From the NCBI RefSeq assembly GCF_015291645.1, contig NZ_CP030055.1, positions 2,666,001 through 2,730,000 of the forward strand: a stretch of 64,000 bases of DNA. The letters run 5' to 3'. Positions 41,663 to 53,514 of this stretch are shown here, in pieces. The notes beneath the pieces were generated by a model that saw nothing but the letters and a program-made list of their open reading frames with translations, was not told the origin of the DNA and made no database searches. The position numbers were made by a program, and so were the translations under genes. Position 1 is the stretch's first letter. Each line of letters starts with the position of its first letter. This DNA is from Bradyrhizobium sp. CCBAU 53340 (lineage in GTDB: Bacteria > Pseudomonadota > Alphaproteobacteria > Rhizobiales > Xanthobacteraceae).

Positions 41663-42595
41663 TTGACCGACAAATTCATCTCCATCGAAGGCATCGCCAA
41701 GCGCTATCCGGGCGCGGGCGGCGCGACCACGACCGTGTTCGAAAATCTCTGGCTGTCGATGGCGCGTGGCGAGTTCTGTTGCGTGATCGGGCATTCCGGC
41801 TGCGGCAAGACCACGGTGCTCAACATCCTCGCCGGCCTCGATGCGCCGAGCGAGGGCGCCGTCATCGTCGATGGGCAGGCGATCTCGGGGACCAGCCTCG
41901 ACCGCGCGGTGATCTTTCAGAGCCACGCGCTGCTGCCGTGGCGCACCGTGCTCGGCAACGTCGCCTATGCCGTCAGCTCGAAATGGCGGAGCTGGGATCG
42001 CGCCAAGGTCAAGGCGCATGCTCAGACTTTTATCGATCTGGTAGGTCTCACCGGCTCGGAGCACAAGCGGCCCTCCGAGCTTTCAGGCGGCATGAAGCAG
42101 CGCGTCGGCATCGCGCGCGCTCTCTCGATCACGCCGAAGATGATGCTGATGGACGAGCCGTTCTCGGCGCTGGACGCGCTGACGCGCGGTACGCTCCAGG
42201 ACGAGGTCCGGCGCATTTGCCTGGAGACCGGGCAGACCGCGTTCATGATCACCCATGACGTCGACGAGGCGATCTATCTTGCCGACAAGATTTTCCTGAT
42301 GACCAACGGGCCCGGCGCGGTGTTGGCCGAAGTCGTCGAGAATCCGCTGCCCAGGGATCGCGCCCGCGCTGACCTGCACCGTCATCCGCTTTACTACGCG
42401 CTGCGCAACCACATCATCGATTTCCTGGTGACGCGCAGCAAGACGTTTGTGACCGAGCAGCCCGATCACGATCCCCGCAACGTGCCGACCGTGCACATCG
42501 GCAAGCCCGGGCTGACGATCGCGTCTGACGCCAAGCCGGAGCCGCTCAAAGAGACGTCATGGCCGGGCTTGTCCCGGCCATCCACGTCTTCCTGA
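41663..42595 (+). CDS. ABC transporter ATP-binding protein (cyanate/nitrate type)
   Basis: 310 residues starting at TTG five bases after the permease stop. Walker A GHSGCGKTT, signature LSGGMKQRVGIARAL, Walker B MMLMDEPFSALD, His switch FMITHDVDEAIYLADK. The last ~14 residues (ETSWPGLSRPSTSS) are encoded by the left end of the GTCATGGCCGGGC repeat at 42556-42661, which also supplies the stop; the natural C-terminus has probably been lost or extended. Normal ATP-binding proteins of this family are about 260-280 residues. Confidence 0.9.
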   Translation: MTDKFISIEGIAKRYPGAGGATTTVFENLWLSMARGEFCCVIGHSGCGKTTVLNILAGLDAPSEGAVIVDGQAISGTSLDRAVIFQSHALLPWRTVLGNVAYAVSSKWRSWDRAKVKAHAQTFIDLVGLTGSEHKRPSELSGGMKQRVGIARALSITPKMMLMDEPFSALDALTRGTLQDEVRRICLETGQTAFMITHDVDEAIYLADKIFLMTNGPGAVLAEVVENPLPRDRARADLHRHPLYYALRNHIIDFLVTRSKTFVTEQPDHDPRNVPTVHIGKPGLTIASDAKPEPLKETSWPGLSRPSTSS

Positions 42596-42661
42596 GCCAG
42601 CCAAGAACGTGGATGCCTGGGACATCTTGTTGAAGACGCGCTTCGCGCTTTCGCCCGGGCA
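42556..42661. repeat. GTCATGGCCGGGCTTGTCCCGG repeat
   Basis: Starts GTCATGGCCGGGCTTGTCCC, and the downstream half contains AACGTGGATGCCTGGGAC, the inverted counterpart. Runs from inside the ABC ATPase gene to 30 bases before cyanase. Confidence 0.75.
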
Positions 42662-42692
42662 AACTGGAAGCTAACCAAGAGGAGACACCGAC

Positions 42693-43175
42693 ATGAAACG
42701 CGAAGACCTCACCGAGAAGCTGCTCGACATCAAGCGCGAGAAGGGCTGGAGCTGGAAACACATCTGCGAAAAGATCGGCGGCTATTCCGAGGTGCTGATC
42801 GTCGGGGCCATCCTCGGCCAGATGAAATTGACGAAACCGCAGGCGGCCAATGCGGGCGAGCTGTTCGGTCTGTCGAAGTCCGAGGTCGCAATGCTGAACG
42901 AGACACCAATGCGCGGCATGCCGATGCCGCCGACCGATCCCTTGATTTATCGCTTTTACGAACTGGTCATGGTCAACGGCCCCGCTTGGAAGGCGTTGAT
43001 CGAAGAGGAGTATGGTGACGGCATCATGTCGGCGATCGACTTCGACATGGTGATGGAACGCTTGCCGAATCCGAAGGGCGACCGCGTCAAGATCACCATG
43101 TCAGGCAAGTTCCTGCCGTACAAATATTACGGCGCCAGCGGCAATGTGCCGGAGTACGGCTTCAAGGAGGAGTGA
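42693..43175 (+). CDS. cynS: Cyanate hydratase (cyanase)
   Basis: Decomposes cyanate with bicarbonate to ammonia and CO2. 160 residues, normal size (E. coli 156). Catalytic Arg87, Glu90 and Ser113 lie in IYRFYELVMVNG and GDGIMSAIDFD, with the same spacing as R96/E99/S122. N-terminal HTH-like helical domain present. AAGAGGAGACACC precedes ATG. Closing gene of the operon; produced ammonia explains nitrogen-type sigma-54 control. Confidence 0.97.
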   Translation: MKREDLTEKLLDIKREKGWSWKHICEKIGGYSEVLIVGAILGQMKLTKPQAANAGELFGLSKSEVAMLNETPMRGMPMPPTDPLIYRFYELVMVNGPAWKALIEEEYGDGIMSAIDFDMVMERLPNPKGDRVKITMSGKFLPYKYYGASGNVPEYGFKEE

Positions 43176-43231
43176 CCGGGCGAATTGAGAGTGGGAGTGG
43201 GGCTCTTCGCTGGTCGCCACTCCCCGTTCGC

Positions 43232-43555
43232 CTATTTCCCCGCCTTCACCTCGGCGGCCGCGACCGCGAGCAGCTCGCTCATCTTGGCGCGAATCGCCGG
43301 CTCGGCGATGGGGACGTTCTTGCCGGCGAAATCGGCCATGACCTTGCGCAGGACGTCGGCATCGCCTGCCTCCTCGAAATCGGCCGCGACGACCTCCTTG
43401 GCATAGGCGGCGGCAGCCTCGCCCACAATGCCGAGCTTTTCGGCCGCCCACAGGCCGAGCAGCCGGTTGCGGCGGGCCTGCGCCCTGAATTTCTGCTCCT
43501 CGTCGAGGGCAAACTTCTTTTCAAAGCCTTCTTCGCGCTTGTTGATCTCGCTCAT
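43232..43555 (-). CDS. F1-ATPase inhibitor zeta subunit (DUF1476)
   Basis: 107 residues of the DUF1476 family, known from Paracoccus as the zeta subunit that inhibits reverse rotation of the F1-ATPase. The N-terminal inhibitory helix MSEINKREEGFEKKFALDEE and the conserved RRNRLLGLWAAEKLG stretch are intact; four-helix C-terminal bundle follows. It is convergent with cynS; a hairpin (GGGAGTGG/CCACTCCC at about 43193-43225) lies between them. Confidence 0.93.
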   Translation of the reverse strand: MSEINKREEGFEKKFALDEEQKFRAQARRNRLLGLWAAEKLGIVGEAAAAYAKEVVAADFEEAGDADVLRKVMADFAGKNVPIAEPAIRAKMSELLAVAAAEVKAGK

Positions 43556-43886
43556 GCCAGTTCCAATTCCCTGCTGACTGGACCCGGCCGCCCTCGTTGC
43601 GGGGGCCCCGGTGCATGCCTAGATAGGGGGCACGAATCGGCGAGACAACGAGCCGTAAAGCCGCAGGCAAGGCGGTATAAGTCAGCGTCGGATAGGCCGG
43701 ATCGATTGTGCTGGGACTGCCAATCGGATAGGTTGCCTAAAGGCTTGGTTCCCGTTCTGTTTCCTCAGGTTTTCTTGTGGGTTCAGAGGGGTTCCCAGCC
43801 GTTCACGGCAGCTCCGCTGTGGGTCGTAATCCTAGTAACCGGAGCACACCAAATACATGGATTTCAACAAAACACGGTACATCCCA
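43556..43886. other. Intergenic stretch upstream of purC
   Basis: About 330 bases divergent between the zeta-subunit gene and purC. No gene or strong structure was recognised; promoters of both genes should be here. The translated frame begins 30 bases before the chosen purC start. Confidence 0.5.
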
Positions 43887-44654
43887 ATGAGCCGTCGGCG
43901 TCGCATTTACGAAGGCAAGGCAAAGGTTCTTTATGAAGGTCCGGAGCCCGGTACCCTGATCCAGCACTTCAAGGACGACGCCACTGCGTTCAATGCCAAA
44001 AAGCATCAGGTGATCGAGGGCAAGGGTGTCCTCAACAACCGGATCTCGGAGTACCTGTTTCAGCACCTCAACGACATCGGGGTGCCGACCCACTTCATCC
44101 GCCGTCTCAACATGCGCGAGCAGTTGATTCGCGAGGTCGAGATCGTGCCGCTCGAGGTGGTGGTGCGGAACGTTGCCGCCGGCTCGCTGTCGCAGCGCCT
44201 CGGCATCGAGGAGGGCACCCAGCTGCCCCGTTCGATCATCGAATTCTACTACAAGAATGACCAGCTCAACGACCCCATGGTGTCGGAAGAGCACATCACC
44301 GCGTTCGGCTGGGCCACGCCCCAGGAGATCGACGACATCATGGCGCTCGCCATCCGCGTCAACGATTTCCTCACCGGCCTCTTCCTCGGCATCGGCATCC
44401 GCCTCGTCGACTTCAAGATGGAGTGCGGCCGCCTGTTCGAGAACGAGATGATGCGCATCATCGTCGCCGACGAGATCTCGCCGGACAGCTGCCGTCTCTG
44501 GGACATCAAGTCGAACGAGAAGCTCGACAAGGATCGTTTCCGCAGAGACCTCGGCGGTCTGCTCGAGGCTTACACGGAAGTCGCAAAGCGCCTCGGCATC
44601 CTGATGGAGAACGAGCGTCCGCAGGGCACGGGTCCCGTGCTGGTGAAGAGCTAA
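43887..44654 (+). CDS. purC: SAICAR synthetase (phosphoribosylaminoimidazole-succinocarboxamide synthase)
   Basis: Purine step: CAIR plus aspartate to SAICAR. 255 residues beginning [18 protein letters not shown], matching the alphaproteobacterial type; a Met ten codons earlier is possible. Conserved [16 protein letters not shown] and FKMECGR motifs are present. Followed 13 bases later by purS. Confidence 0.96.
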   Translation: MSRRRRIYEGKAKVLYEGPEPGTLIQHFKDDATAFNAKKHQVIEGKGVLNNRISEYLFQHLNDIGVPTHFIRRLNMREQLIREVEIVPLEVVVRNVAAGSLSQRLGIEEGTQLPRSIIEFYYKNDQLNDPMVSEEHITAFGWATPQEIDDIMALAIRVNDFLTGLFLGIGIRLVDFKMECGRLFENEMMRIIVADEISPDSCRLWDIKSNEKLDKDRFRRDLGGLLEAYTEVAKRLGILMENERPQGTGPVLVKS

Positions 44655-44667
44655 AGAGGAAGATGAC

Positions 44668-44910
44668 GTGAAGGCACGTGTCACCGTTACCCTGAAGACC
44701 GGCATCCTTGATCCGCAGGGCAAGGCCATCGAAGGCGCGCTGAAGTCGCTTGGCGTCGACGGCGTCGCCAGCGTGCGCCAGGGCAAGGTGTTCGACATCG
44801 AGCTCGCCGGCGCCGACAAGGCCAAGGCGGAAGCCGCGCTGAAGGACGCCGCGGACAAGCTGCTCGCCAACACCGTGATCGAGAACTACCGGGTCGAGCT
44901 GCTCGGATAG
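44668..44910 (+). CDS. purS: FGAM synthase subunit PurS
   Basis: 80 residues of the small subunit that joins PurQ to PurL. Starts at GTG. Sequence KARVTVTLKTGILDPQGKAIEGALKSLGVDGVASVRQGKVFDIEL is a clean PurS. It is followed directly by a small ORF whose GTG overlaps the purS stop. Confidence 0.95.
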   Translation: MKARVTVTLKTGILDPQGKAIEGALKSLGVDGVASVRQGKVFDIELAGADKAKAEAALKDAADKLLANTVIENYRVELLG

Positions 44911-45200
44911 TGAAGCGGAGCCTTGTGGGCTCCATGCTGGAGCAGCGCAACCCGGGACAGACGATCTCAATCCTCGGAATCGATGGCGACAGTGGCACCG
45001 CCGTGCCACGCATATTCAAGGCGCGGCGGCTGATGGTGAAGTCCGATGGCATCAAGGAGTATCAGGTCAGCGGCTACATGTTCGGTGATCGTGGTGCCGC
45101 CAGCCTGATCAGCTCCGCTGCCACCGAGAAAGCCAGCTCCGACAACTTCGCGCAATTCCTCATCGGGCTGGCGATGGTTCTGATGCCGAAGAGTCGCTGA
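44910..45200 (+). CDS. Hypothetical protein overlapping the purS stop
   Basis: 96 residues starting at GTG that shares one base with the purS stop codon, which would make it translationally coupled to purS. Composition is mixed: a beta-rich part (GDSGTAVPRIFKARRLMVKS, GYMFGDRGAASLISS) and a hydrophobic tail (FAQFLIGLAMVLMP). No family recognised; the frame could still be spurious. Confidence 0.45.
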   Translation: MKRSLVGSMLEQRNPGQTISILGIDGDSGTAVPRIFKARRLMVKSDGIKEYQVSGYMFGDRGAASLISSAATEKASSDNFAQFLIGLAMVLMPKSR

Positions 45201-45215
45201 GGAGCGTTCGCAGCG

Positions 45216-46232
45216 TTACAGCCAGCCGGCGCGGCGGAAGCGCCAATACAGCGCGGCGCACGAGATCGCCATCACGCCGAGCAGGGCATAATAGCCGTAC
45301 TCCCATTGCAGCTCCGGCATGTTCTTGAAGTTCATGCCGTAGATCCCGGCCAGCGCGGTCGGGATGGCGAGGATGGCAAGCCACGAGGCGAGCTTCTTCG
45401 ACACCGCGGTCTCCTGCGCCTGGCCGACCAGGAGGCTCGCCTCGAACGCGAAGGCCAGCACCTCGCGCATGGAATCGATGCGCTCCTGGATGTTGCGGAC
45501 GTGATCGGTGACGTCGCGGAACAGCGGCTGCATGGCCTGCCGCACCATCGACAGTTCGTCATGCTCCAGCCGGCGGCACACTTCCACCAGGGGGCCGATC
45601 GCGGTCCTGAGCCGCAGCAGGTCGCGGCGCATCATGTATAATCGCTCGATCTGCGCCTTGCTGATCGGCTTGGACAGCACGTCGTCCTCGATGCCCTCGA
45701 CCTCGTCGTGGATGCTCTCGAGCACGGGCGAGTAGTTGTCGACGATGAAATCGAGGATCGCGTAGAGAATGTAGTCCTCGCCGCGGGCGAGCGCTCGCGG
45801 GCAGCTTTCGCAGCGTTCGCGCACCGGCGCATAGGACGTCGAGGCGCCGTGGCGCACCGAAACCAGGTAGCCATCGCCGACGAAGATGTGCGTCTCGCCG
45901 AACGCGATGCGACCGTCAATGAGTTGCGCGGTGCGCGCAACGATGAACAGGGCCTCGCCATACTGCTCGATCTTCGGCCGCTGATGCGCGTGGTTGGCAT
46001 CCTCGATCGCGAGGTCGTGCAGGTCGAACTGCTTCTGCACCGCGCCGAGCAGGGCCATGTCCGGCTCGTGCAGCCCGATCCAGACCACGTGGCCCGGCTT
46101 GGCCCGCCAGCTGGAGGCCTCGCTGATGGCGATATTGGCGACGCGGCGTCCGTCGACGTAGGCGCCGGCCGCGACGACGCCCTCGGTGGGGACCGGTTCG
46201 GCGGGTGAGGTGGGCCGTGACGGGATATTCAT
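45216..46232 (-). CDS. CorA-family divalent cation transporter
   Basis: About 338 residues: a long soluble N-terminal domain and two C-terminal spans, with the signature YGMNFKNMPE (GMN motif of the pore) between them. Transports Mg2+ and possibly Co2+ or Ni2+. Of three starts (TTG 46250, ATG 46241, ATG 46232) the last, MNIPSRPTSPAEPVP, is chosen; ribosome-binding site evidence is weak. Convergent with the purS-adjacent ORF. Confidence 0.92.
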   Translation of the reverse strand: MNIPSRPTSPAEPVPTEGVVAAGAYVDGRRVANIAISEASSWRAKPGHVVWIGLHEPDMALLGAVQKQFDLHDLAIEDANHAHQRPKIEQYGEALFIVARTAQLIDGRIAFGETHIFVGDGYLVSVRHGASTSYAPVRERCESCPRALARGEDYILYAILDFIVDNYSPVLESIHDEVEGIEDDVLSKPISKAQIERLYMMRRDLLRLRTAIGPLVEVCRRLEHDELSMVRQAMQPLFRDVTDHVRNIQERIDSMREVLAFAFEASLLVGQAQETAVSKKLASWLAILAIPTALAGIYGMNFKNMPELQWEYGYYALLGVMAISCAALYWRFRRAGWL

Positions 46233-46400
46233 GGCATCCATCCCGGGCAAGAATCATGAGGCAAAAGTGCCTTGGTATGGCCTGTGTACAAGGCGGTCCG
46301 GCGAGGCTAGCACTGGTAAAATCCCCGTCAAATGGCTATGTCTCCTAACGAATTGGCCCCACGGGCCAGCCCGATTCCCGCCACCGTCGGAACCCGAAGC

Positions 46401-47102
46401 ATGAAAGCCGCTGTCCTCGTCTTTCCCGGAATCAATCGCGAGCGCGACATGGCGCGGGCGTTGAAGCTGATCTCGGGCCACGAGCCTGCGATGGTGTGGC
46501 ATGCCGAGCCGTCGTTGCCCGCGGGCACCGACCTCGTCGTCGTGCCGGGCGGCTTCTCCTACGGCGATTACCTGCGCTGCGGCGCCATTGCGGCGCGCGC
46601 GCCTGTCATGGATGCGGTGCGTGACTATGCAGCCAAGGGCGGCCTCGTGCTCGGCGTCTGCAATGGTTTCCAGATCCTCTGCGAGTCCGGCCTCTTGCCC
46701 GGCGTGCTGATGCGCAATGCGCGGCTGAAATTCATCTGCAAGGACGTGCATCTGCGCGTTGAACGCTCCGACACGCCGTTCACCCGCGGCTACAATGCCG
46801 GCCAGGTGATCCGTGTGCCGGTGGCCCATGGCGAGGGCAATTACGAGGCAGATGAAGAGACCATCAAGCGGCTCGAAGGCGAGGGGCGGGTGCTCTATCG
46901 CTACTGCTCGGCCGAGGGCGTGGTCGACGAGGCCAGCAACATCAACGGCGCGGCGGATTCGATCGCCGGCATCGTCAACGACAAGGGCAATGTGCTCGGC
47001 ATGATGCCGCACCCCGAGAACCACGTCGAAGACATCATGGGCTGCACCGACGGCCGCGGCCTGTTTGCAGGGCTGGCCCAGCACCTGGACAAGGCCGCGT
47101 AA
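46401..47102 (+). CDS. purQ: FGAM synthase glutaminase subunit PurQ
   Basis: 233 residues, class I glutamine amidotransferase domain supplying ammonia to PurL. Nucleophile Cys in [16 protein letters not shown] and the catalytic His/Glu pair [11 protein letters not shown] are present. The frame opens 23 codons earlier, but [17 protein letters not shown] matches the family start. Confidence 0.96.
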   Translation: MKAAVLVFPGINRERDMARALKLISGHEPAMVWHAEPSLPAGTDLVVVPGGFSYGDYLRCGAIAARAPVMDAVRDYAAKGGLVLGVCNGFQILCESGLLPGVLMRNARLKFICKDVHLRVERSDTPFTRGYNAGQVIRVPVAHGEGNYEADEETIKRLEGEGRVLYRYCSAEGVVDEASNINGAADSIAGIVNDKGNVLGMMPHPENHVEDIMGCTDGRGLFAGLAQHLDKAA

Positions 47103-47143
47103 GTTCATTCCGCCTTGGCGAGGGTGGTCGGCGGGCCGTCGAA

Positions 47144-47623
47144 CTACGCGTTCGGCGGAGGCAGCGTCTTCCGCTTCATCCGCTTGATCGTGCCGGAAAA
47201 CGTGAGCAACAGCCGCTCGCCGGCCATCATCTCCCCGCGGAGGAAGATCAGCGAACCGCCGGCGCGACTCACTTTGCCGGTGCATTCGATCAGCTCGCCC
47301 TCGCGGGCCGCGTCGAGGAATTCGCAGGCAAAATTGGTGGTCACCGCCCGGCTGTCCAGCACATGGGTGGCGATTGCGAACAGCGAATAATCGGCGAACG
47401 CCATGTAGCAGCCGCCGTGCACGTTGCCGGAGCCATTGAGGTGCTTCTTTTCGACCCGGAAGGCGCAGCGGACGCTGCCGTCGGCCTCGATCCGATGCCA
47501 GAACGGGCCGACATGGGCTTCGAAGCTGTCGCGGATCCAGGTCCGCCAGCCCAGGAATTCGCCCTCCGTGGCGACGTGGAGGTCGGGGCGGCGCGGCGGG
47601 GGCGTTTTGGTCAATTCGTGCAA
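47144..47623 (-). CDS. PaaI-family thioesterase
   Basis: 159 residues of a single hotdog fold. The active-site loop reads NGSGNVHGGCYMAFADYSLFA, with the HGG and ADY motif of PaaI-type acyl-CoA thioesterases. A TTG start (MHELTKTPPPRRP) is used because no earlier ATG exists; this is uncertain. It sits between purQ and purL on the opposite strand. Confidence 0.85.
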   Translation of the reverse strand: MHELTKTPPPRRPDLHVATEGEFLGWRTWIRDSFEAHVGPFWHRIEADGSVRCAFRVEKKHLNGSGNVHGGCYMAFADYSLFAIATHVLDSRAVTTNFACEFLDAAREGELIECTGKVSRAGGSLIFLRGEMMAGERLLLTFSGTIKRMKRKTLPPPNA

Positions 47624-47809
47624 GGTAATGGGCCTTCAATTGCGGGTCTTGAGCCCTTAAATCCGATCCGTCCGCGCCGTGCAATTCCCGTTCCCGCAGG
47701 CCCCCGGCCGCAAAACGTGGGACAGCGGGAAAATGCGCGATAAAGGGCTTTTCGTCAGCCCCCGATCTTCCTAAGAACGGCCAAACCGCCGCCGAAAGCC
47801 CCTGAAGCC

Positions 47810-50020
<2,211 letters not shown>

Positions 50021-50037
50021 GGCGCCGCCACACACTT

Positions 50038-50155
50038 CGTCATTGCGAGGAGCTTGCGACAAAATCGCGAGGCGATTTTGCGCTGAAGCGACGAAGCAAT
50101 CCAGACTGGTCCCGCGGAGGGATTCTGGATTGCTTCGCTGCGCTCGCAATGACGA
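50038..50155. repeat. CGTCATTGCGAGGAGC inverted repeat
   Basis: Outer arms CGTCATTGCGAG and CTCGCAATGACG, with inner GAAGCAATCCAG against CTGGATTGCTTC. Common Bradyrhizobium element, here after purL. Confidence 0.85.
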
Positions 50156-50172
50156 GTGGATAGAGCCCGGCC

Positions 50173-51351
50173 TCACAACACGTGCGAGGCGCCCGGGATC
50201 TTCCGCAAGGCCGCCGTCACGCCCCAGCTCAGCAGCACCGTGAGCATGAAGCCGATCGCGGCCTTCACGATGGCAGGCAGCCCATAGTCGAACAGCACGT
50301 ACTGGATCCACAACGCGATCGGGTAGTGCACCAGGAACATGCCGTAGGCATCGGCCTGCATGCGGTCGAGCAGGGTGGGGCCTGGCATCTTCGAATGCAG
50401 GAAGAAGGCGAGGATCGCGAGCAGGATGGAAGCCGAGAACAGCACCAGGAAGGTGCCGTAGAACATGTGGTACCAGTGCGGCAGGTGATCGGGATTATCG
50501 AGGATTTCGCGCTTGATGTAGATCATGCCCCACATCAGGCAGTAGGGGATCAGCGTCACGCTGACCCACAGCCAGCGCTTTCTCGGCAATTGGCCTTCGG
50601 CGCCGAGGATGCCGTGATCGAAATTCGCGGCACCCACGCTCGCGCCGATAAAGAAATAGGTGAAGTAGAGCAGCACGCGGCTCGCCTGCACCGAGAACGG
50701 CCCGAACTCGAACCATTTGTTGGCGCCGAAATAGACCAGCATCGGCACATAGGCGATGGCGCTGATGACGACGAGCATCAGCCAGAATGCGGCCGGCCGA
50801 TTGAATCCTCGCAGTGACACGCGGTTGGCCGGATCGACCAGATGCGCGGACACGCGGTAGAGCAGGCTCGCGGTGAGGTCGAAGGCGAGCAGCACCCAGA
50901 CGAACCAGATCGGGCCGCTCGGCCATGGTCCTTTCGTCACCGTCATCCACCAGAACGAAGCGAAGGTCAGCTCGGGATTTTCGCGCAGCGCGATCGCGTA
51001 GTAAGCGAGTGGAATGACCGTGAAGGCCGCGATCATGAACGGCAGCCCGAGCCGCAGCAGGCGATCGCGCAGGAAGACCTGTGGCGCCTTGCGCGCGATG
51101 CCCGGCCAGGTGAACAGTCCCGACAGGAAGAAGAACATCGCCATGAAGAAGCTGTCGGTGGCGAGCACGACGATGTCGAAGCCGATCCAGGAGGTCGGAT
51201 CGGTATGGCCGAAATAGGTGTAGGGAATGACGGCGTGATGCAGCAGCACCACCAGCGTCAGGAAGGTGCGGGCGCGGTCGAGCGACAGATTGCGCACCCT
51301 GGCCTTCGGCTCGGCATGTGCTTCTGCGCCAATCGTCGCAGAATGTGACAT
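50173..51351 (-). CDS. Acyltransferase-3 family membrane protein
   Basis: 392 residues with about ten membrane spans, beginning NLSLDRARTFLTLVVLLHHAVIPY, the conserved RxFLxxxVVxxH start of the acyltransferase-3 family (O-acetyl or succinyl transfer to glycans, as in OpgC). Start chosen at MSHSAT; a Met three codons earlier is possible. Substrate unknown. Convergent with the repeat after purL. Confidence 0.85.
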   Translation of the reverse strand: MSHSATIGAEAHAEPKARVRNLSLDRARTFLTLVVLLHHAVIPYTYFGHTDPTSWIGFDIVVLATDSFFMAMFFFLSGLFTWPGIARKAPQVFLRDRLLRLGLPFMIAAFTVIPLAYYAIALRENPELTFASFWWMTVTKGPWPSGPIWFVWVLLAFDLTASLLYRVSAHLVDPANRVSLRGFNRPAAFWLMLVVISAIAYVPMLVYFGANKWFEFGPFSVQASRVLLYFTYFFIGASVGAANFDHGILGAEGQLPRKRWLWVSVTLIPYCLMWGMIYIKREILDNPDHLPHWYHMFYGTFLVLFSASILLAILAFFLHSKMPGPTLLDRMQADAYGMFLVHYPIALWIQYVLFDYGLPAIVKAAIGFMLTVLLSWGVTAALRKIPGASHVL

Positions 51352-51545
51352 TGTGATCATGGCCGCCCCGGTCGCGCTTCTGTCCCGGCCGGACTGTGCC
51401 GCCGGGAACCCGATTCAGCAAGGGCCGTTTGGGCTGCGAAAACCCTCCCTCGTCCAGTTAGGAACCAGTTCCACACGACGCGGTTAGCGTTTCCGAAACG
51501 GATGAGGGGCCGCCGATTTGCGGCGGCCGTGCCGCGGAGCTGGCC

Positions 51546-51719
51546 ATGACGATCCTGAAATGGGCGCTGATCTTCCTGCTGATCTCGATCGTGGCCGGCG
51601 TGCTCGGCTTCACCGGTATTTCGGCCGCATCGGCCGATATCGCCCGCTTCCTGTTCTACGTCTTCGTCGTGATCTTCCTGGTGCTATTGATCCTCGGGCT
51701 GACGATATTCAGGGCGTAG
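51546..51719 (+). CDS. DUF1328 small membrane protein
   Basis: 57 residues with two hydrophobic spans ([19 protein letters not shown] and [17 protein letters not shown]) and the connecting [11 protein letters not shown], the exact DUF1328 pattern. Function of the family is unknown. Confidence 0.88.
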   Translation: MTILKWALIFLLISIVAGVLGFTGISAASADIARFLFYVFVVIFLVLLILGLTIFRA

Positions 51720-51832
51720 CGCGGGCGGCTCGTCGCAAGAGAAGACATGGTGCCTTGCCACTGGGCAAGAGGCAGCAAATCCAGATAATCTCTGGTTGAG
51801 TGCTTTTCCTGGAATGAGCCTGACGAACACCG

Positions 51833-52969
51833 ATGGGGCGGATATTTTCATGGATTGGGACGGTATTGTCCGTGCCCGTCGGGCTGTGCTTCGGGGTGGC
51901 ATGTCTTCTTACAGTTGCGTCGGCGAGCTGCGGTGAGGCGGCTGATCAGCAGGGCACGGCTGTGGGCAAAACGCAGCCGCAGCCGGAAATCATCAAGCGC
52001 ATCGCGTCCCTTTCCGGCTACGCCCGTTTTGGCTTCTCAGGACTCGCATTTGGTGCAGGCCGGCTCTATGTCGCGACCAACATCGGGCTCATCGAGCTAC
52101 AGGGTACCAGCATCAAGTCTTTGCATACTTGGTATCCGAGTGACGATGTCGTTGAGGGGCCGTGGTTTGACGAAACGAGCCTATGGATTCAACACGTCCA
52201 CGATGGCGTCCTGCGACGCCTTGATGACGCCGGTTGGCATCCTGTCGCTCTTCCGCCCCCGCCGAATGCTTATGGCTATTATACCCGCCGCGACATGGCC
52301 GAAGGCTTCCATGTGACGTCCGATTCGACGGGCCCGCGTCTGATTGGAGCTGATCATGTCTGGGCCTGGAAGCCACCCGACCGGTGGTCCATCGAATCGT
52401 CGCCGGCGGCACCGGAATACAGCGGGTCCGTCGGCGTGGCTTTTTTTCGCGGTCGGGAAGCGCGCATCATGCGCTTGGGGTCTTGCTTCGGAGGGCCTTT
52501 ACCCTGTGACTATGCGTACTACTGGCGAGGCGGAGATGGCTGGAGCGAGGCCAGGACCTTGCCGTTGGCGCGGCCGAGGCAGGTCTTGGGAACGGCGGAT
52601 GGAATCTTCGCAAGAGGCGACAAGGGCGAACTCGTTCGGCTCGATGACATCGGCGCCGTCGTGCTTGAAACGCCAGGGCCGTGCGAAGCCATCGCACGGA
52701 CGTCTGTCGACAAGTTGACGGCGAGCTTTGTCGGCGCGGGGATCTTTACGCTAAGCCCGGAGGGATGGACGAAGGTTCTCGCTTCTCCGTATGGTCCCTC
52801 GGAAGGCGAGCACTGGGCCTACCTTGCCGAGAAGGATGGTGTCATCGCCTACGCAACGACCTCAATGCCGACCCATGACGGGAAAAGGGAAGCTGGCACC
52901 ACCGCGCTTTGGGTCGCCGAAGCCGGCAATTGGACCCGGATTGATGTCGAGCAGGCCGCCAAGAACTGA
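51833..52969 (+). CDS. Hypothetical exported protein, possible beta-propeller
   Basis: 378 residues with a signal peptide (GLCFGVACLLTVASASC region) and repeated segments such as GYARFGFSGLAFGAGRLYVA, EGPWFDETSLWIQH and LGTADGIFARGDKGELVRLD that resemble blades of a beta-propeller. Six Cys may make disulfides. Less GC-rich than its neighbours and without a recognised family, so it may be an acquired gene. No function proposed. Confidence 0.6.
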   Translation: MGRIFSWIGTVLSVPVGLCFGVACLLTVASASCGEAADQQGTAVGKTQPQPEIIKRIASLSGYARFGFSGLAFGAGRLYVATNIGLIELQGTSIKSLHTWYPSDDVVEGPWFDETSLWIQHVHDGVLRRLDDAGWHPVALPPPPNAYGYYTRRDMAEGFHVTSDSTGPRLIGADHVWAWKPPDRWSIESSPAAPEYSGSVGVAFFRGREARIMRLGSCFGGPLPCDYAYYWRGGDGWSEARTLPLARPRQVLGTADGIFARGDKGELVRLDDIGAVVLETPGPCEAIARTSVDKLTASFVGAGIFTLSPEGWTKVLASPYGPSEGEHWAYLAEKDGVIAYATTSMPTHDGKREAGTTALWVAEAGNWTRIDVEQAAKN

Positions 52970-52980
52970 GCGGCGGCTGC

Positions 52981-53340
52981 TCAAGCCACTTCCTCGATCT
53001 TCACCTTGTCCGGATAGAAGGCCAGATGACCCGCGATCTCCGTCATCGCGGGGAACGGCGTCTCGTAGGTCCAGATCGCGTTGTCGAGCGTCCTGCCGTC
53101 GGCCTTGATGCTGTAATAGCTGGCGTCCCCCTTGTAGGGGCAGTGAGTGGTGCGCTCGGTGCGCTCCAGCAACGCCATGTTGGCGTCCTCCCGCGGCAGA
53201 TATTGCACCGCCGGATATCTGGCCTCTTTCAGCGTCAGCGCCCTGGTGCTCTCGGCAATCACGGTATCGCCCGCCATAACGCGGACGCGGCGGGGGTTTT
53301 GGGTGATCGTGATGGGATGGTCGGGGCCTGGAAGTTTCAT
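52981..53340 (-). CDS. DUF427-domain protein
   Basis: 119 residues of DUF427. The pattern RRVRVMAGDTVIAESTRALTLKEARYPAVQYLPREDANM and TTHCPYKGDASYYS is diagnostic. Found widely in bacteria with no known function. Convergent with the exported protein above. Confidence 0.93.
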   Translation of the reverse strand: MKLPGPDHPITITQNPRRVRVMAGDTVIAESTRALTLKEARYPAVQYLPREDANMALLERTERTTHCPYKGDASYYSIKADGRTLDNAIWTYETPFPAMTEIAGHLAFYPDKVKIEEVA

Positions 53341-53514
53341 GATTTCACGCCTTTTCGTTCATTCTGCCGCGCGCGGCACTTTGTCGTGCCTTTATCCTGA
53401 TGGGATCAGGGATATAGTGCCGGAAGGCGTGACGTAGAAGGCCGTTCACGCTAAGTTTGGCCCTGCCGGCCCGGGGACGCCGGCACGATTCGATGAGACA
53501 GGAGCAAGACCAGA

